Shown here one piece after another: positions 16,808 through 25,146 of a DNA stretch of 64,000 nucleotides. Source of the stretch: Ruminococcus sp. NK3A76 (GTDB taxonomy: Bacteria; Bacillota; Clostridia; Oscillospirales; Ruminococcaceae); NCBI RefSeq assembly GCF_000686125.1, contig NZ_JMMA01000002.1, forward strand, positions 2,852,001 through 2,916,000. The letters are read 5' to 3'. Position 1 is the stretch's first letter. Every line of letters begins with the position of its first letter. The notes below the pieces were generated by a model that saw only the letters and a list, made by a program, of their open reading frames with translations, did not search any database and had not been told where the DNA came from. The position numbers and the translations under genes are program-made.

Positions 16808-17335
16808 CAATGCAGAATTAAGAATGCATAATGCATAATTGAGGTGTCGGCTTATGCCGACGGATGGCCATTCGGCCGGTTGGTCGGACGATTTCAGCTA
16901 AGCCATAAGATAATTGCACCCGAAGGGGGCTGTCTTCGTCTTCGTCCTTGTCGTAAGTGTCAGGCTATACCGAAGGGGGGTGCGGCAGCTTCGCTGACGC
17001 AGGGGTGGCGCATGAGCTGTCTGCGACAGCTCGAAAGCCCCCCTACACCGTAGCGTAGTAATAAGCAAACAGTTGCCTTACGCTGTTTTGTGGGAGTGCT
17101 TGCCTTCAAGGCGACTCTCTCGTCCTCAGGGGGTACACGAGGGGCTTTCCGGTCGCCCCTCGACCCTTCGGTTCGCCGCCTTCGGCGGCTCTGCCCGAAT
17201 GGGCATAAGCGGCGCCAGCCGCACATCAACTATTCACTATTCATTCTTCATTATTCACTATTCACTGAGCGCAGCGTTACCGCCTTCGGCGCACCTTAAC
17301 TGTTACCTGTTACCTGTTACCTGTCACCTGTATTC
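16808..17335. repeat. Long heptamer mosaic block between fliD and the FlgN-like gene
   Basis: About 530 bp with no gene. GAATTAA/GCATAAT-type heptamers, then GTGTCGGC...GCCGAC, GGCCATTCGGCC, the CAGGGGTGGCGCATGAGCTG and GAGGGGCTTTCCGGTCGCCC segments, CGACCCTTCGG, CCCGAATGGGCAT, TATTCAC/TCTTCAT units and a closing GTTACCT array. The right part mirrors the left in type and orientation. It interrupts what would be a flagellar operon. Confidence 0.7.
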
Positions 17336-17823
17336 TACGCCATTTTTCCGCCTGAGCCCATGTAGCGCTGGTGGCCGTCGTTGGTGCCGACAATGAATTT
17401 CACTGCCTTTGCTCCGGCACCGGTGTTCTCGGCCTTTATCTTGCCGAGCAGCGCTTCCTTTTCAAGGCCTATGCGGTCGATAGCCTGTACGTCGCTGTCC
17501 TTTATGCGGTTTATCAGCGAGCCTATCTCCTGCATCTTGAAGTATATCGCTTCCTCGTCGGGAGCTATCTCGGTCAGGTCACGGCTCGACCTGACTATGC
17601 GCCTTACCCTGTCGCCGTCCTCGTCCATTTCGCTGCAAAGCAGCTCGATAAGACCGAACAGCTTGTCGAGCTCGGCGGTTATCTTTACCCTGTTGTGGCT
17701 GTGCTCCTCGATATCGTCAACGTCACAGCTCATTATATCTATCGTCTCCTGCTCGAAGACAAGCAGCTTCTGCCTTATCACTTCAAGCAGCTCGATTATT
17801 TTCTTTTCATACAGTTTGTTCAT
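17335..17823 (-). CDS. Unknown helical protein, FlgN/FliT-like
   Basis: 162 residues from the ATG at 17823 behind TTGGAGAG; the longer frame to 17871 starts in leader sequence. Almost entirely alpha-helical and charged (EKKIIELLEVIRQKLLVFE, ITAELDKLFGLIELL), with an acidic heptad pattern and a Gly-rich C-terminus. The shape and the position just upstream of fliD suggest a flagellar export chaperone of the FlgN/FliT kind. No diagnostic motif is present, so this is inference from context. Confidence 0.6.
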   Translation of the reverse strand: MNKLYEKKIIELLEVIRQKLLVFEQETIDIMSCDVDDIEEHSHNRVKITAELDKLFGLIELLCSEMDEDGDRVRRIVRSSRDLTEIAPDEEAIYFKMQEIGSLINRIKDSDVQAIDRIGLEKEALLGKIKAENTGAGAKAVKFIVGTNDGHQRYMGSGGKMA

Positions 17824-17857
17824 TTTATCATTCTCTCCAATACGCTTTCCAATACAC

Positions 17858-17886
17858 TTGAAAAAACTCAAAAACTATGCTATAAT
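17858..17886 (+). promoter_or_regulatory. Promoter of the PilZ-like gene, upstream of miniature element B
   Basis: Plus strand TTGAAA (17858-17863), 17 bases, TATAAT (17881-17886). The 172-bp element begins nine bases further on, so the transcript carries the element as its 5' leader. Confidence 0.75.
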
Positions 17887-17894
17887 ACATTTAA

Positions 17895-18066
17895 GGCAAC
17901 ACCGCACGACCACCGGCTCTGGCCTTTGTGTGCCATCTGCTTGCCGAATTTCCGTCATAATACCCAATTTCACCTTGTTTTACGCCAGTAAAACTGCGGC
18001 AAAAATGGGCATTCTGACGAAAATTCGGACGGCGCATCTGACACACAATGGTCGTGCGATGTTGCC
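17895..18066. mobile_element. 172-bp miniature inverted-repeat element, copy B
   Basis: GGCAACACCGCAC...GTGCGATGTTGCC. Shares GTGTGCCATCTGCTTGC, CCGTCATAATACCC, CATCTGACACACAATGGTCGTGCG with the others, notably copy C. Lies between the promoter at 17858 and the PilZ-like start at 18096. Confidence 0.88.
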
Positions 18067-18095
18067 TTATAAGACTAAAAAGGAGTGAGCGCTTT

Positions 18096-18713
18096 ATGAA
18101 TCTTTCTCACCTTGAAGCAGTTCTGTATTTTGACAAGGTGACTGTCAAGGGCATAGCTGACATATCCCTTTCCGACCGTTCATGTGCATTCAGAAGTGAC
18201 TTTGTACCGATACTGCATTTCGGTTCTGAGGTAACAGTCGTCACAAAGATAGGCGGCATACCCTTTTTAAAGGTCACAGGCTCGGTATATCTCTCATCAA
18301 AGCGCTTTATGAGAGTACAGCCGATAACGCTTGCGCTGTTCAAGAACGCCGAGCGTTTATGCGAAGTGCCTGTTGAAGTCTACGCCGAGAAGATATCAAA
18401 AGGCTTTCTCTCAGGCAGAAAGCGCACCGACTGCACGATAGTCGCCTGCTCTGCCAAAACGATGGTACTCACGGGGGACGTTTATCCCGAGCGTGGTGAC
18501 AACACGATAGAGCTGATAATCGCCGACCCGATGTTTTACGATGAAACGAGCGTAAGGCTCAAATATTCCGGCGACGGAATGCTCTTTGGCAAAGGCAGCA
18601 AGAAGACCCGGTACATTTACAAGATAGTCAAGATAGAAAAGCGCAGTTACAGTGATTATATGCGTTTTATCCGTGCCTGCACGATTGACAGGCTGGCAAA
18701 GAGCCTCAGATGA
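18096..18713 (+). CDS. Unknown beta-rich protein, possibly PilZ-like
   Basis: 205 residues from the ATG at 18096 (AAAAAGGAGTGAGCGCTTT). Alternating short strands (HFGSEVTVVTKIGGIPFLKVTGSVYLSS, MVLTGDVYPERGDNTIELII) resemble YcgR-N/PilZ barrels that bind cyclic di-GMP at the flagellar motor. The RxxxR and (D/N)xSxxG signature is not evident. It is the only plus-strand gene in the flagellar cluster. The PilZ label is tentative and rests on fold impression and neighbourhood. Confidence 0.5.
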   Translation: MNLSHLEAVLYFDKVTVKGIADISLSDRSCAFRSDFVPILHFGSEVTVVTKIGGIPFLKVTGSVYLSSKRFMRVQPITLALFKNAERLCEVPVEVYAEKISKGFLSGRKRTDCTIVACSAKTMVLTGDVYPERGDNTIELIIADPMFYDETSVRLKYSGDGMLFGKGSKKTRYIYKIVKIEKRSYSDYMRFIRACTIDRLAKSLR

Positions 18714-18917
18714 CAGGTAACAGGTAACGGGTAACAGGTAACAGTTGAGGTGCGCCTGACGGCGGTTATTGCAAGTTTCGCTTTGCGAAACTTGGCTGTC
18801 TGCGTAAGCAGACGAGCCCCATATCAGGCAGAGCCGCCGAAGGCGGCGAACCAAAGGGTCGAGGTGGCTTTGCTGCACACCTCAACTGTTAACTGTTAAC
18901 TGATAACTGATAACTAA
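18714..18917. repeat. Heptamer mosaic block
   Basis: Opens with GTAACAG/GTAACGG units and GTTGAGGTGCGCC, has the CAAGTTTCGCTTTGCGAAAC hairpin and GGCAGAGCCGCCGAAGGCGG, and closes with GTTAACT/GATAACT units. It resembles the block at 8979. Confidence 0.7.
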
Positions 18918-18922
18918 AACAA

Positions 18923-18958
18923 AGCAGCAAGCGAAGTGATTCCGCCTGCTGCTTTTTT
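18923..18958. terminator. Bidirectional terminator between the PilZ-like gene and csrA
   Basis: AGCAGCAAGCG...CGCCTGCTGCT followed by six T on the plus strand and by a T-rich tract on the minus strand, between convergent genes. Confidence 0.8.
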
Positions 18959-18996
18959 GTCATTATAAAAGCGAAACGCCTTGCGTCCTGCGGGCG

Positions 18997-19221
18997 CTAT
19001 TTTTTATTGAGAAGACCGGCAAGAGCCTCCGGTGTGAGCACCTTGGCCGCTGAATCCTTGTTTTCATCTGCGGTCAGCTTGAGCTCTGCTCTTAATACGG
19101 AAACATCACCGGGAGCCTTGATGCCGAGCCTTACCTTATCGCCTGCAACATCTACGACAGTGATCTCGATATCACCGCCGATGATGAGCGACTCGCCTTT
19201 CTTTCTTGAAAGAATAAGCAT
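18997..19221 (-). CDS. csrA: Translational regulator CsrA
   Basis: 74 residues. Canonical start MLILSRKKGESLIIGGDIEITV and the RNA-binding GIKAP segment. CsrA binds GGA motifs in mRNA leaders; in Bacillus it represses flagellin translation and is itself held by FliW. Here it sits directly after fliW (six bases), the conserved pair. The tail beyond residue ~55 is slightly long but ordinary. Last gene of the flgM-csrA run, ending at the bidirectional terminator. Confidence 0.97.
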   Translation of the reverse strand: MLILSRKKGESLIIGGDIEITVVDVAGDKVRLGIKAPGDVSVLRAELKLTADENKDSAAKVLTPEALAGLLNKK

Positions 19222-19227
19222 TCCCTG

Positions 19228-19647
19228 TCACTTCTCCTTTCCGCCGAAAATTGCAAAGCGGAAAGGAAGATCATCTTCACTTACAGCCTGAACTGCGGTA
19301 AAGCTGTTCATATTGAAAAGAAGCGGGCTCTTGAGGTTGACAGTCGTCTTGGCGACCTCCTCCTTTATAGATGCCATGAGCCACATCTCGGTATATTCTC
19401 CGCCCAGTGCATCGAGCGTCTCCTGATCTACCGAGGGCTTATAGCCTTCTATAAGTGCTGCATTTGCGATTATGAAGCAAAGCTCCTTTTCCTCTGTGCT
19501 CTGGAGCCACGCAAAGCCCTGGATATCCTGATCCATTATCATCACAAACTTTGTGTACTCCTCAAAGCCGAGTATAGGCTTAACAAAAGTGACAACGTCC
19601 TTTTCATCTATCTCCGCCAAGCCAAAATCTCTGGTTTCTATCTGCAT
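19228..19647 (-). CDS. fliW: Flagellar assembly factor FliW
   Basis: 139 residues from the ATG at 19647 (upstream AAGGG); the extension to 19695 has no site. FliW pattern: FGLAEIDEKDVVTFVKPILGFEEYTKFV, then FAWLQSTEEKELCFII and TVNLKSPLLFN. FliW binds CsrA allosterically and is released by flagellin, linking filament export to flagellin synthesis. Position between DUF6470 and csrA matches the Bacillus order. Confidence 0.95.
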   Translation of the reverse strand: MQIETRDFGLAEIDEKDVVTFVKPILGFEEYTKFVMIMDQDIQGFAWLQSTEEKELCFIIANAALIEGYKPSVDQETLDALGGEYTEMWLMASIKEEVAKTTVNLKSPLLFNMNSFTAVQAVSEDDLPFRFAIFGGKEK

Positions 19648-19771
19648 ACAAAAAACCCTTCTTTCTTTGTTAATTTTTTTATAAAGGGCACTCATTTCCT
19701 CCCCAGTGCAGCACCGCCGTGCGCATGACAGATAAGCAAAGGTTTACAAGCAAGCGCCATTTTAAACGGTG

Positions 19772-20338
19772 TTAAAGCTGCTCGGTCATATCCTGATCGC
19801 CGAGATATTCTATCGTGACCTTGGGATACTGGGTTATCTCCATCTGGAAGCGGCCGGGCACAAACTCCATTTCCCGGCGTGAGCTGTTCCATTCGGTGTT
19901 CCAGTCGTTCTTTACGCTGCTCTGCATAAGCGACGAAAGGTCGAACTTGGTCACAAAGTCCGAGCTGTCATAGTCTGCAAAGTGCAGCACCGAGGTGAAC
20001 ACGTTATCAAAGCTGTTCGAGTTAGCCTGAAGCTGGTCATCGCTCGTGATGCTCTGGCCTGAAAATCTGGTTATCTCGGCAGAGGTGGTGCTCCTGACAC
20101 CCGAGGAATTCACTCTTGCTCTTGCAAGGTTCTTGAAATTCTCGTTAAAGCGTGCAGCCTGCTGTGCTTCCTTGACTATCGACGGGTCGCTCTTATATTC
20201 GGCGGACTGCTGTTTTCTTATCTGCGCCGCCTGAGCTCTTTTTATCTCAGCTACGTCCTGCTCCTTGGCACGCAGCTTGGCACGCTCGATCTTTATCTCA
20301 TATTCGATCGGCGTTGTTGTGATCTTAAGCAGTGACAT
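19772..20338 (-). CDS. DUF6470 family flagellar-locus protein (YviE-like)
   Basis: 188 residues. Begins LLKITTTPIEYEIKIERAKL, the repeated amphipathic strand pattern of B. subtilis YviE, then a Gln/Ala-rich helix and a C-terminal domain. In many Firmicutes this gene lies between flgL and fliW, exactly as here. Function unknown; probably linked to filament junction assembly. Start behind GGGAGGG. It is separated from flgL by a repeat block. Confidence 0.8.
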   Translation of the reverse strand: MSLLKITTTPIEYEIKIERAKLRAKEQDVAEIKRAQAAQIRKQQSAEYKSDPSIVKEAQQAARFNENFKNLARARVNSSGVRSTTSAEITRFSGQSITSDDQLQANSNSFDNVFTSVLHFADYDSSDFVTKFDLSSLMQSSVKNDWNTEWNSSRREMEFVPGRFQMEITQYPKVTIEYLGDQDMTEQL

Positions 20339-20360
20339 ATCTTTTCCCTCCCTCTTTAAT

Positions 20361-20525
20361 TCAGGTAACAGTTAACAGGTAACAGTTAACAGTTGAGGTG
20401 TCGGCTTACGCCGACGGATTTTGAAACTCCTCCGCAACGGCAGCCTTCCTTCAAGGCATCTCTCGTCCTCAGGGGCTGCACCGAGGGGCTAAGCGCTGTC
20501 TCGACCCTTCGGTCATGCGCTGACA
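20361..20525. repeat. Heptamer mosaic block inside the flagellar operon
   Basis: GTAACAG/GTTAACA units, GTGTCGGCTTACGCCGAC, TCAAGGCATCTCTCGTCCTCAGGGG, GAGGGGCTAAGCGC and CGACCCTTCGG. It lies between the flgL stop (20537) and the DUF6470 start, so the transcript must pass through it. Confidence 0.7.
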
Positions 20526-20536
20526 TAATTGACTTG

Positions 20537-21586
20537 CTATCTTATATAATCCAGCAAGCTCTGCGGGAGTATCTGGCTGCCGAATTTAAGGGTGAGCAGC
20601 CAGGAGTAGTTATACTCCTGCATCTTGGTTATCTCCTCGGTATCGTTTATGCCTTCGGTGTTGGCTCTTACGATATCAAGCTCAGTTGCCTCGTCCTCGA
20701 GCTTCTCGCTCTTGACCTCCAAAAACTGTGAGCGTGTTCCGAGGTTTGCGATACCCACGAGAAGGTTGTCAAACTGGTCGTCAAGGTGGTCTCTAAGAGC
20801 GCCTAAGCGTTCGTTGTCGTTAGCCTTGATAGCCTTCTGCATCTCTGTGAGTATATCGTACATATTATTTGAAACTGTCTCTGTGACCTCAACGCCGCTT
20901 GCGTCTTCGTAGGTCATCTCAGACTTGCCGTAGCCCGTCCATTCAAGGCCGGGGAAGCTCATTTTAAGCACCGAGTTCTCATCAAAGCTCTCGCCGTCGG
21001 GAGTAAGCCGCAGCCCCAAGCCAATATCCACATAGGTATCGCCGCTAAGGTCCACCTGCTCGCCGTTTGCGTCATAATACTTGCCGTCAGTCCTGGTTAT
21101 CTCGCTGGCCTTTACGCCGTTATATACAAGCTCGCCGTCTTCGTTGGGTATATAGGGCATCTCGCCGTTTGTACCGCCGAGGATATACTTATCCATATAG
21201 AGCGAGTTCATATTATCAACAAGGCCACGCTTTGTCTCCTCCAGGCTCTCCTCGAAGATAGCTCTTGAAGTCGGGTCGGTATTTGGGCCGTTTAACGCCT
21301 TCTCTGCGAGTGCGGAAACGTTCTGCACCTGCTCGTTTATCGTCATGAGAGCGTTCTCGGCAGCTGTCATCTGTTCTCTTGCGGCCTCTACGTTTGCCTT
21401 GTACTGGGCGTTGCGGTAGATAGCCGTGCGGTTTCTCAGAGCCTTTTTGCCGAGTGCCACGTTCTGCGAGAGCCTTTTGAAGCCCTTGCCTGTTTCGAGC
21501 TTTTCAAACTGCTCGGCATATCTGCTCATAGTATTATTGGCATTGTACAAATAGGTATTCGTCATCTGCCTTGAAGTTATCCTCAT
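20537..21586 (-). CDS. flgL: Flagellar hook-associated protein 3 FlgL
   Basis: 349 residues. Opens MRITSRQMTNTYLYNANNTMSRYAEQFEKLETGKGFKRLSQ-like sequence, the flagellin-type N-terminal helix that packs in the hook-filament junction, and ends in the matching C-terminal helix. The middle is a variable exposed domain (DKYILGGTNGEMPY). It is exported by the flagellar secretion system. Start behind AAGGGGTGAT, 19 bases after flgK. Confidence 0.95.
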   Translation of the reverse strand: MRITSRQMTNTYLYNANNTMSRYAEQFEKLETGKGFKRLSQNVALGKKALRNRTAIYRNAQYKANVEAAREQMTAAENALMTINEQVQNVSALAEKALNGPNTDPTSRAIFEESLEETKRGLVDNMNSLYMDKYILGGTNGEMPYIPNEDGELVYNGVKASEITRTDGKYYDANGEQVDLSGDTYVDIGLGLRLTPDGESFDENSVLKMSFPGLEWTGYGKSEMTYEDASGVEVTETVSNNMYDILTEMQKAIKANDNERLGALRDHLDDQFDNLLVGIANLGTRSQFLEVKSEKLEDEATELDIVRANTEGINDTEEITKMQEYNYSWLLTLKFGSQILPQSLLDYIR

Positions 21587-21605
21587 AAATTATCACCCCT
21601 TAGGC

Positions 21606-23123
21606 TCAGACGGCCATCTGGTTGATGATGACATCAAGCAGGTCGTCCATAACAGTCATCATTCTCGAAGCAGCCTGGAAAGCACGGTTATACATAAGCA
21701 TATTGGCGGTCTCCTCCGTCTCCGAAACGCCCGTTACGGAATCACGCATCTCAGAGATATTGTTGCCCACGGTCACTGCCGCCTCATAGTTCTCGTTAAC
21801 ATAGCTCAGGTCGCTTCCGAGCGTTACCACATAGTCATCCACGAAGTTTTCAAACGTACCCGTATAGCCGTCAAACTCAAACTTGGAGTTGGTGAGCTTT
21901 GCGGTGAGGTTCAGAAGCCCCGTGTTGTCTATATTCTTGCCGTTGTCGTTCAGCAGGTATCTTGCGCTCTCTGAGAGCTCATCGGTTATCCAGATATTGT
22001 TTGCATCGACGTGCATATCGGGATACACCTCGCCGTCTGGCATCTCACAGCCGACGAGCTTCTTATAGCTGAGCACTGTGCCGTCGGTATCCACCTGGTC
22101 GGGGATAGTATTGTTACATATCGCCGCAAACTGCACTGCGAATGAATTTATCTTATCCTTATAATATAGTATACCTCTGTCAGCGCTCTCGGTATTGCTC
22201 TGCATATTCACGCCACGGCCGTTTAACATCTTCTGCTCGGCGCTGAGTATGCCCTTGCCGGTGTCAGCAGGCTGTGCAGAGGATTTCCAGAGCACGTTTA
22301 CTGTGCCGTCGGTATTCTCGCTGTACATAAGGTCATCGACTTCAAGCCCCTTGACAGCGGTCTTCGAGCCGAGCGACACGTTGATAGTGCCGTCGCTGTT
22401 ATACGAAACGCCTATCTCGCCGTAGGCAGCGAGCTCATCGAGCACCTTGTTTCTTGCATCCAACAGCTCGTTGGGGCCATACTCTGAGGTATAGTCATTT
22501 GAAACGAGGGCGTCTTTTATTCTTCTGTTATAGTCAGCTATCTCCTTGAAATACTGGTTGACATCGTCAACGTCAGTCTTAAGGCTGTCCTTATACTTAT
22601 CAGACAGGTTATCAAGAGCCTCGGTAGTCTCACGGATACTTCTCACAACGTTCTCAAACGCATCGCTTGTAACAGCCGCAAATGTCGGGCTGCCGGCGTC
22701 TGTCGAGAAATCCTCCAGAGCTTCAAAGAGCTCGGACACAGCGTTTCTCAGGCCGTAGCCGTTGCCGTCAACGCCCGTATCGAATTCCTGCAAAGCGTCC
22801 TCGATATCCGTCATGATAGCCGAACGTGTAGAATAGTCGCCGACATCAGCGCTCTGGTTACGGAAAGCCGTATCGAGCAGCTTATCTCTTGTCTGCCCTA
22901 TACCTATAACGCTTGTGCCCTGGCCTGCTATAGCCACCTGATTATGCAGGTAGCCTGCTGCTGTGCTGGTATTCATATAATTGACAGAGACTTGATCGAC
23001 ACGCTGTCTTGTATAGCCTATCGAATTGATATTCGCAAGGTTATTACCTGTTATATCGAGCGCTTTCTGGCTTGCAAAAAGCGCAGTCTTGCTGGCTTCA
23101 AAGCCCAAAAACGTAGGTCTCAT
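21606..23123 (-). CDS. flgK: Flagellar hook-associated protein 1 FlgK
   Basis: 505 residues. N-terminal rod/hook motif FLGFEASKTALFASQKALDITGNNLANINSIGYTRQRVD-type sequence, and the C-terminal ETANMLMYNRAFQAASRMMTVMDDLLD helix, both diagnostic. The first junction protein, joining hook to filament with FlgL. Next to flgN, its export chaperone. Confidence 0.96.
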   Translation of the reverse strand: MRPTFLGFEASKTALFASQKALDITGNNLANINSIGYTRQRVDQVSVNYMNTSTAAGYLHNQVAIAGQGTSVIGIGQTRDKLLDTAFRNQSADVGDYSTRSAIMTDIEDALQEFDTGVDGNGYGLRNAVSELFEALEDFSTDAGSPTFAAVTSDAFENVVRSIRETTEALDNLSDKYKDSLKTDVDDVNQYFKEIADYNRRIKDALVSNDYTSEYGPNELLDARNKVLDELAAYGEIGVSYNSDGTINVSLGSKTAVKGLEVDDLMYSENTDGTVNVLWKSSAQPADTGKGILSAEQKMLNGRGVNMQSNTESADRGILYYKDKINSFAVQFAAICNNTIPDQVDTDGTVLSYKKLVGCEMPDGEVYPDMHVDANNIWITDELSESARYLLNDNGKNIDNTGLLNLTAKLTNSKFEFDGYTGTFENFVDDYVVTLGSDLSYVNENYEAAVTVGNNISEMRDSVTGVSETEETANMLMYNRAFQAASRMMTVMDDLLDVIINQMAV

Positions 23124-23211
23124 TCAGATCATCCCTTCTTATCACACATGTGCTTTGGAATACACCCCGAAGCATCATGCGCCAAAAACAAAATTTTACA
23201 CTCGGATCCGC

Positions 23212-23676
23212 TCAGATAGATTTATTGAGCAGGTTGGAATTTGAAAGGTGGCTGTCTGCAAGCCCCTTGGTATTATATATCGCCGAGATAGACGCTGCCT
23301 GCTCTATCTCCCCGAGCTGAACATTCACAAAGTCCATAGATCTCTTATTGAGATACTTTATATTCTTGACAATAGAGGTGAGTCTGTTCTTCTGCTCGGT
23401 GAGCTTAGTCTTCTCATCATCGTCAAAATGCCTGAGCACTTCCGAGAACGCCATATTTTCAAAGCCCAGCTTCTTACAAAGCTCTATGCGTTCTTCCTCA
23501 TACGCCTGAGCCTTCTTTATCACAGACTGGTAGTTGTTCATAGCCTCCTGTATACGGGGGAGCTCGCAGCTCATGAGCGCATCGAACTTTTCAAGCTCGC
23601 ACTTCTGCGCCTCGATATAAAAGGCTGTAAATCTTTCCATAAAGCCATAGTATTCCTCAAACGCTGTCAAAGCCAT
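23212..23676 (-). CDS. flgN: FlgN-family flagellar export chaperone
   Basis: About 154 residues, all helical (FMERFTAFYIEAQKCELEKFDAL, KNRLTSIVKNIKYLNKRSMDF), with the asparagine-rich tail typical of FlgN. It would hold FlgK and FlgL before export. The start is uncertain: the ATG at 23676 is only two bases from AGAGG, while the TTG at 23670 has better spacing. Between flgM and flgK as in Bacillus (YvyG). Confidence 0.82.
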   Translation of the reverse strand: MALTAFEEYYGFMERFTAFYIEAQKCELEKFDALMSCELPRIQEAMNNYQSVIKKAQAYEEERIELCKKLGFENMAFSEVLRHFDDDEKTKLTEQKNRLTSIVKNIKYLNKRSMDFVNVQLGEIEQAASISAIYNTKGLADSHLSNSNLLNKSI

Positions 23677-23691
23677 CACCTCTTAACAGCC

Positions 23692-23994
23692 TTAAGCAAG
23701 GCGTTCGAGTATGCTGCCTGCTATATCCTCGGAGGACACGAAATAGCTTCCGTCAGCGATACTTGCCTTAAGTGCATTTATCCTGTCAGCAGAGCTTAAG
23801 GAGTTGACATTGGCAGCGATAGTGCTTCTCACCTTTGCTGCTGCAACGTCTGATGCGTCTGCCTTGATAGACACCACATCGTTTTTGAATGACGCACCCT
23901 GAGCCCTCACATCACCGGAAGGCCTTACAGGTGCCTGAGGGGTCTTGAGCCCCTGAGTGCTATAATTACGCATTGCATCAAATCTGATATTCAT
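23692..23994 (-). CDS. flgM: Anti-sigma factor FlgM
   Basis: 100 residues from the ATG at 23994. Disordered N-terminus, then the FlgM domain: DVVSIKADASDVAAAKVRSTIAANV, SADRINALKASIADGSYFVSSEDIAGSIL. It binds the flagellar sigma factor until it is exported through the finished hook. First gene of the flgM-flgN-flgK-flgL-DUF6470-fliW-csrA run. A near-match to the sigma-D -10 lies ~80 bases upstream. Confidence 0.9.
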   Translation of the reverse strand: MNIRFDAMRNYSTQGLKTPQAPVRPSGDVRAQGASFKNDVVSIKADASDVAAAKVRSTIAANVNSLSSADRINALKASIADGSYFVSSEDIAGSILERLA

Positions 23995-24073
23995 AACATC
24001 ACATCCATCTTTAATTAACACAAGATCCGCCGCAAGGCCTGAATGGGCATTACGGTGCTATCGTTCACAATAC

Positions 24074-24081
24074 ATATCGGT
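24074..24081 (-). promoter_or_regulatory. Possible sigma-D -10 element before flgM
   Basis: Minus strand ACCGATAT, one mismatch from GCCGATAT, with AT-rich TTTAATAT at -35 spacing, as before fliD. Plausible because flgM operons usually have such a promoter. Confidence 0.35.
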
Positions 24082-24160
24082 CATAAATGAAAATATTAAA
24101 CTTATAACACGCCCCTTAAAACCATTTTCGGCGTTTTGCACAAAAATGTGTACTGCTTTT

Positions 24161-25056
24161 ATTCAGGTAACAGTTAACAGGTAACAGGTAACAGTTGAGG
24201 TGTCGGCTGGCGCCGACGTATGGCCATTCGGCCTGTCGGTCGGACGGTTTCAGCTAAACCGTTGGGCGTGCATACCCGAAGGGGGTAAGCGGCAGCTTCG
24301 CTGACGCAGGGGTGGCGCATGAGCTGTCTGCGACAGCTCGAAAGCCCCCCTACCCGTAGCGTGAGCATAGCGAGAGACTACCCTTGAAGCTAAACCGCCG
24401 GATATGCCCCCCCGACGACTATCTGAAAGAAAAATACTCCCGACACTCGACGACAAGACGACGAAGACGACATGGACGACTGTCATTGTCTTCTTCATTT
24501 TCATCTTCATCTTCATCTTCATTGTCATAGTCATATTCATTTACATTATCATATTCATTTACATTATCGGCATTTTTGGTATGCAGTCGTATGCGGCCGC
24601 ATACATCTTCGTCTTCATTTACAGTGTCAGATACATTTACATTTACATTAACAGCTAGTTTTGCTATAGTTTGCTTAGCATTGCCTAGCATTACTTAGCA
24701 TTGCTTAGCACTACTTAGCATTGCTTAGCATTGCTAACCTTTGCTTGTTTTAGTATCCCGGAAAAACCGGTGGGTTTTTAGGGGCTTGCTTTCAAGGGGA
24801 CGCTCTCCCTATCCCTACGCTACGGTTTAGGGGGGCTTTCGAGCTGTCGCAGACAGCTCATGCGCCACCCCTGCTTCGGCTTCGCCTACGCCACCCCCTT
24901 CGGGGATATCCCCACACGCTGAGTTGAGGACGAAGACGACGAAGACAGCCCGAATGGGCATCTCGTCGGCGCAAGCCGACACCACAACTGTTACCTGTTA
25001 ACTGTTAACTGACCAAGCGGCGCACCTCAACTGTTACCTGTTACCTGTTACCTGAG
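24161..25056. repeat. Large imperfect palindrome with low-complexity centre
   Basis: Left arm (24161-24395): GTAACAG heptamers, GTGTCGGC, GCAGGGGTGGCGCATGAGCT, CTGCGACAGCTCGAAAGCCC and CTACCCGTAGCG. Right arm (24775-25056): the same segments reversed, ending in GTTACCT/GTTAACT heptamers. The centre (24396-24770) is tandem-repeat DNA with no credible gene: GACGAC, TTCATC hexamers, CATTTA units and six to seven copies of a decamer TTGCTTAGCA (24671-24740). Confidence 0.7.
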
Positions 25057-25077
25057 ATACCTGCATTGTAAAAGCGC

Positions 25078-25107
25078 TTGACAAGCGGCGGTCGGGTATG
25101 CTATAAT
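25078..25107 (+). promoter_or_regulatory. Promoter of thrS
   Basis: TTGACA (25078-25083), 18 bases, TATAAT (25102-25107), ~40 bases before the ATG. The leader is too short for a T-box. Confidence 0.85.
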
Positions 25108-25146
25108 ATGATGATGGATAGGTATCATTGATTGGAGGAAATAAAA

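Noticed and set aside
24250-24691. Minus-strand ORFs inside the tandem-repeat loop
   Set aside because: Products are Met-Lys or Asn-Val repeats that arise from the DNA repeats; no ribosome site or conservation signal.
25056-25146. T-box leader before thrS
   Set aside because: Promoter to start is too short and no T-box sequence or specifier stem is visible.
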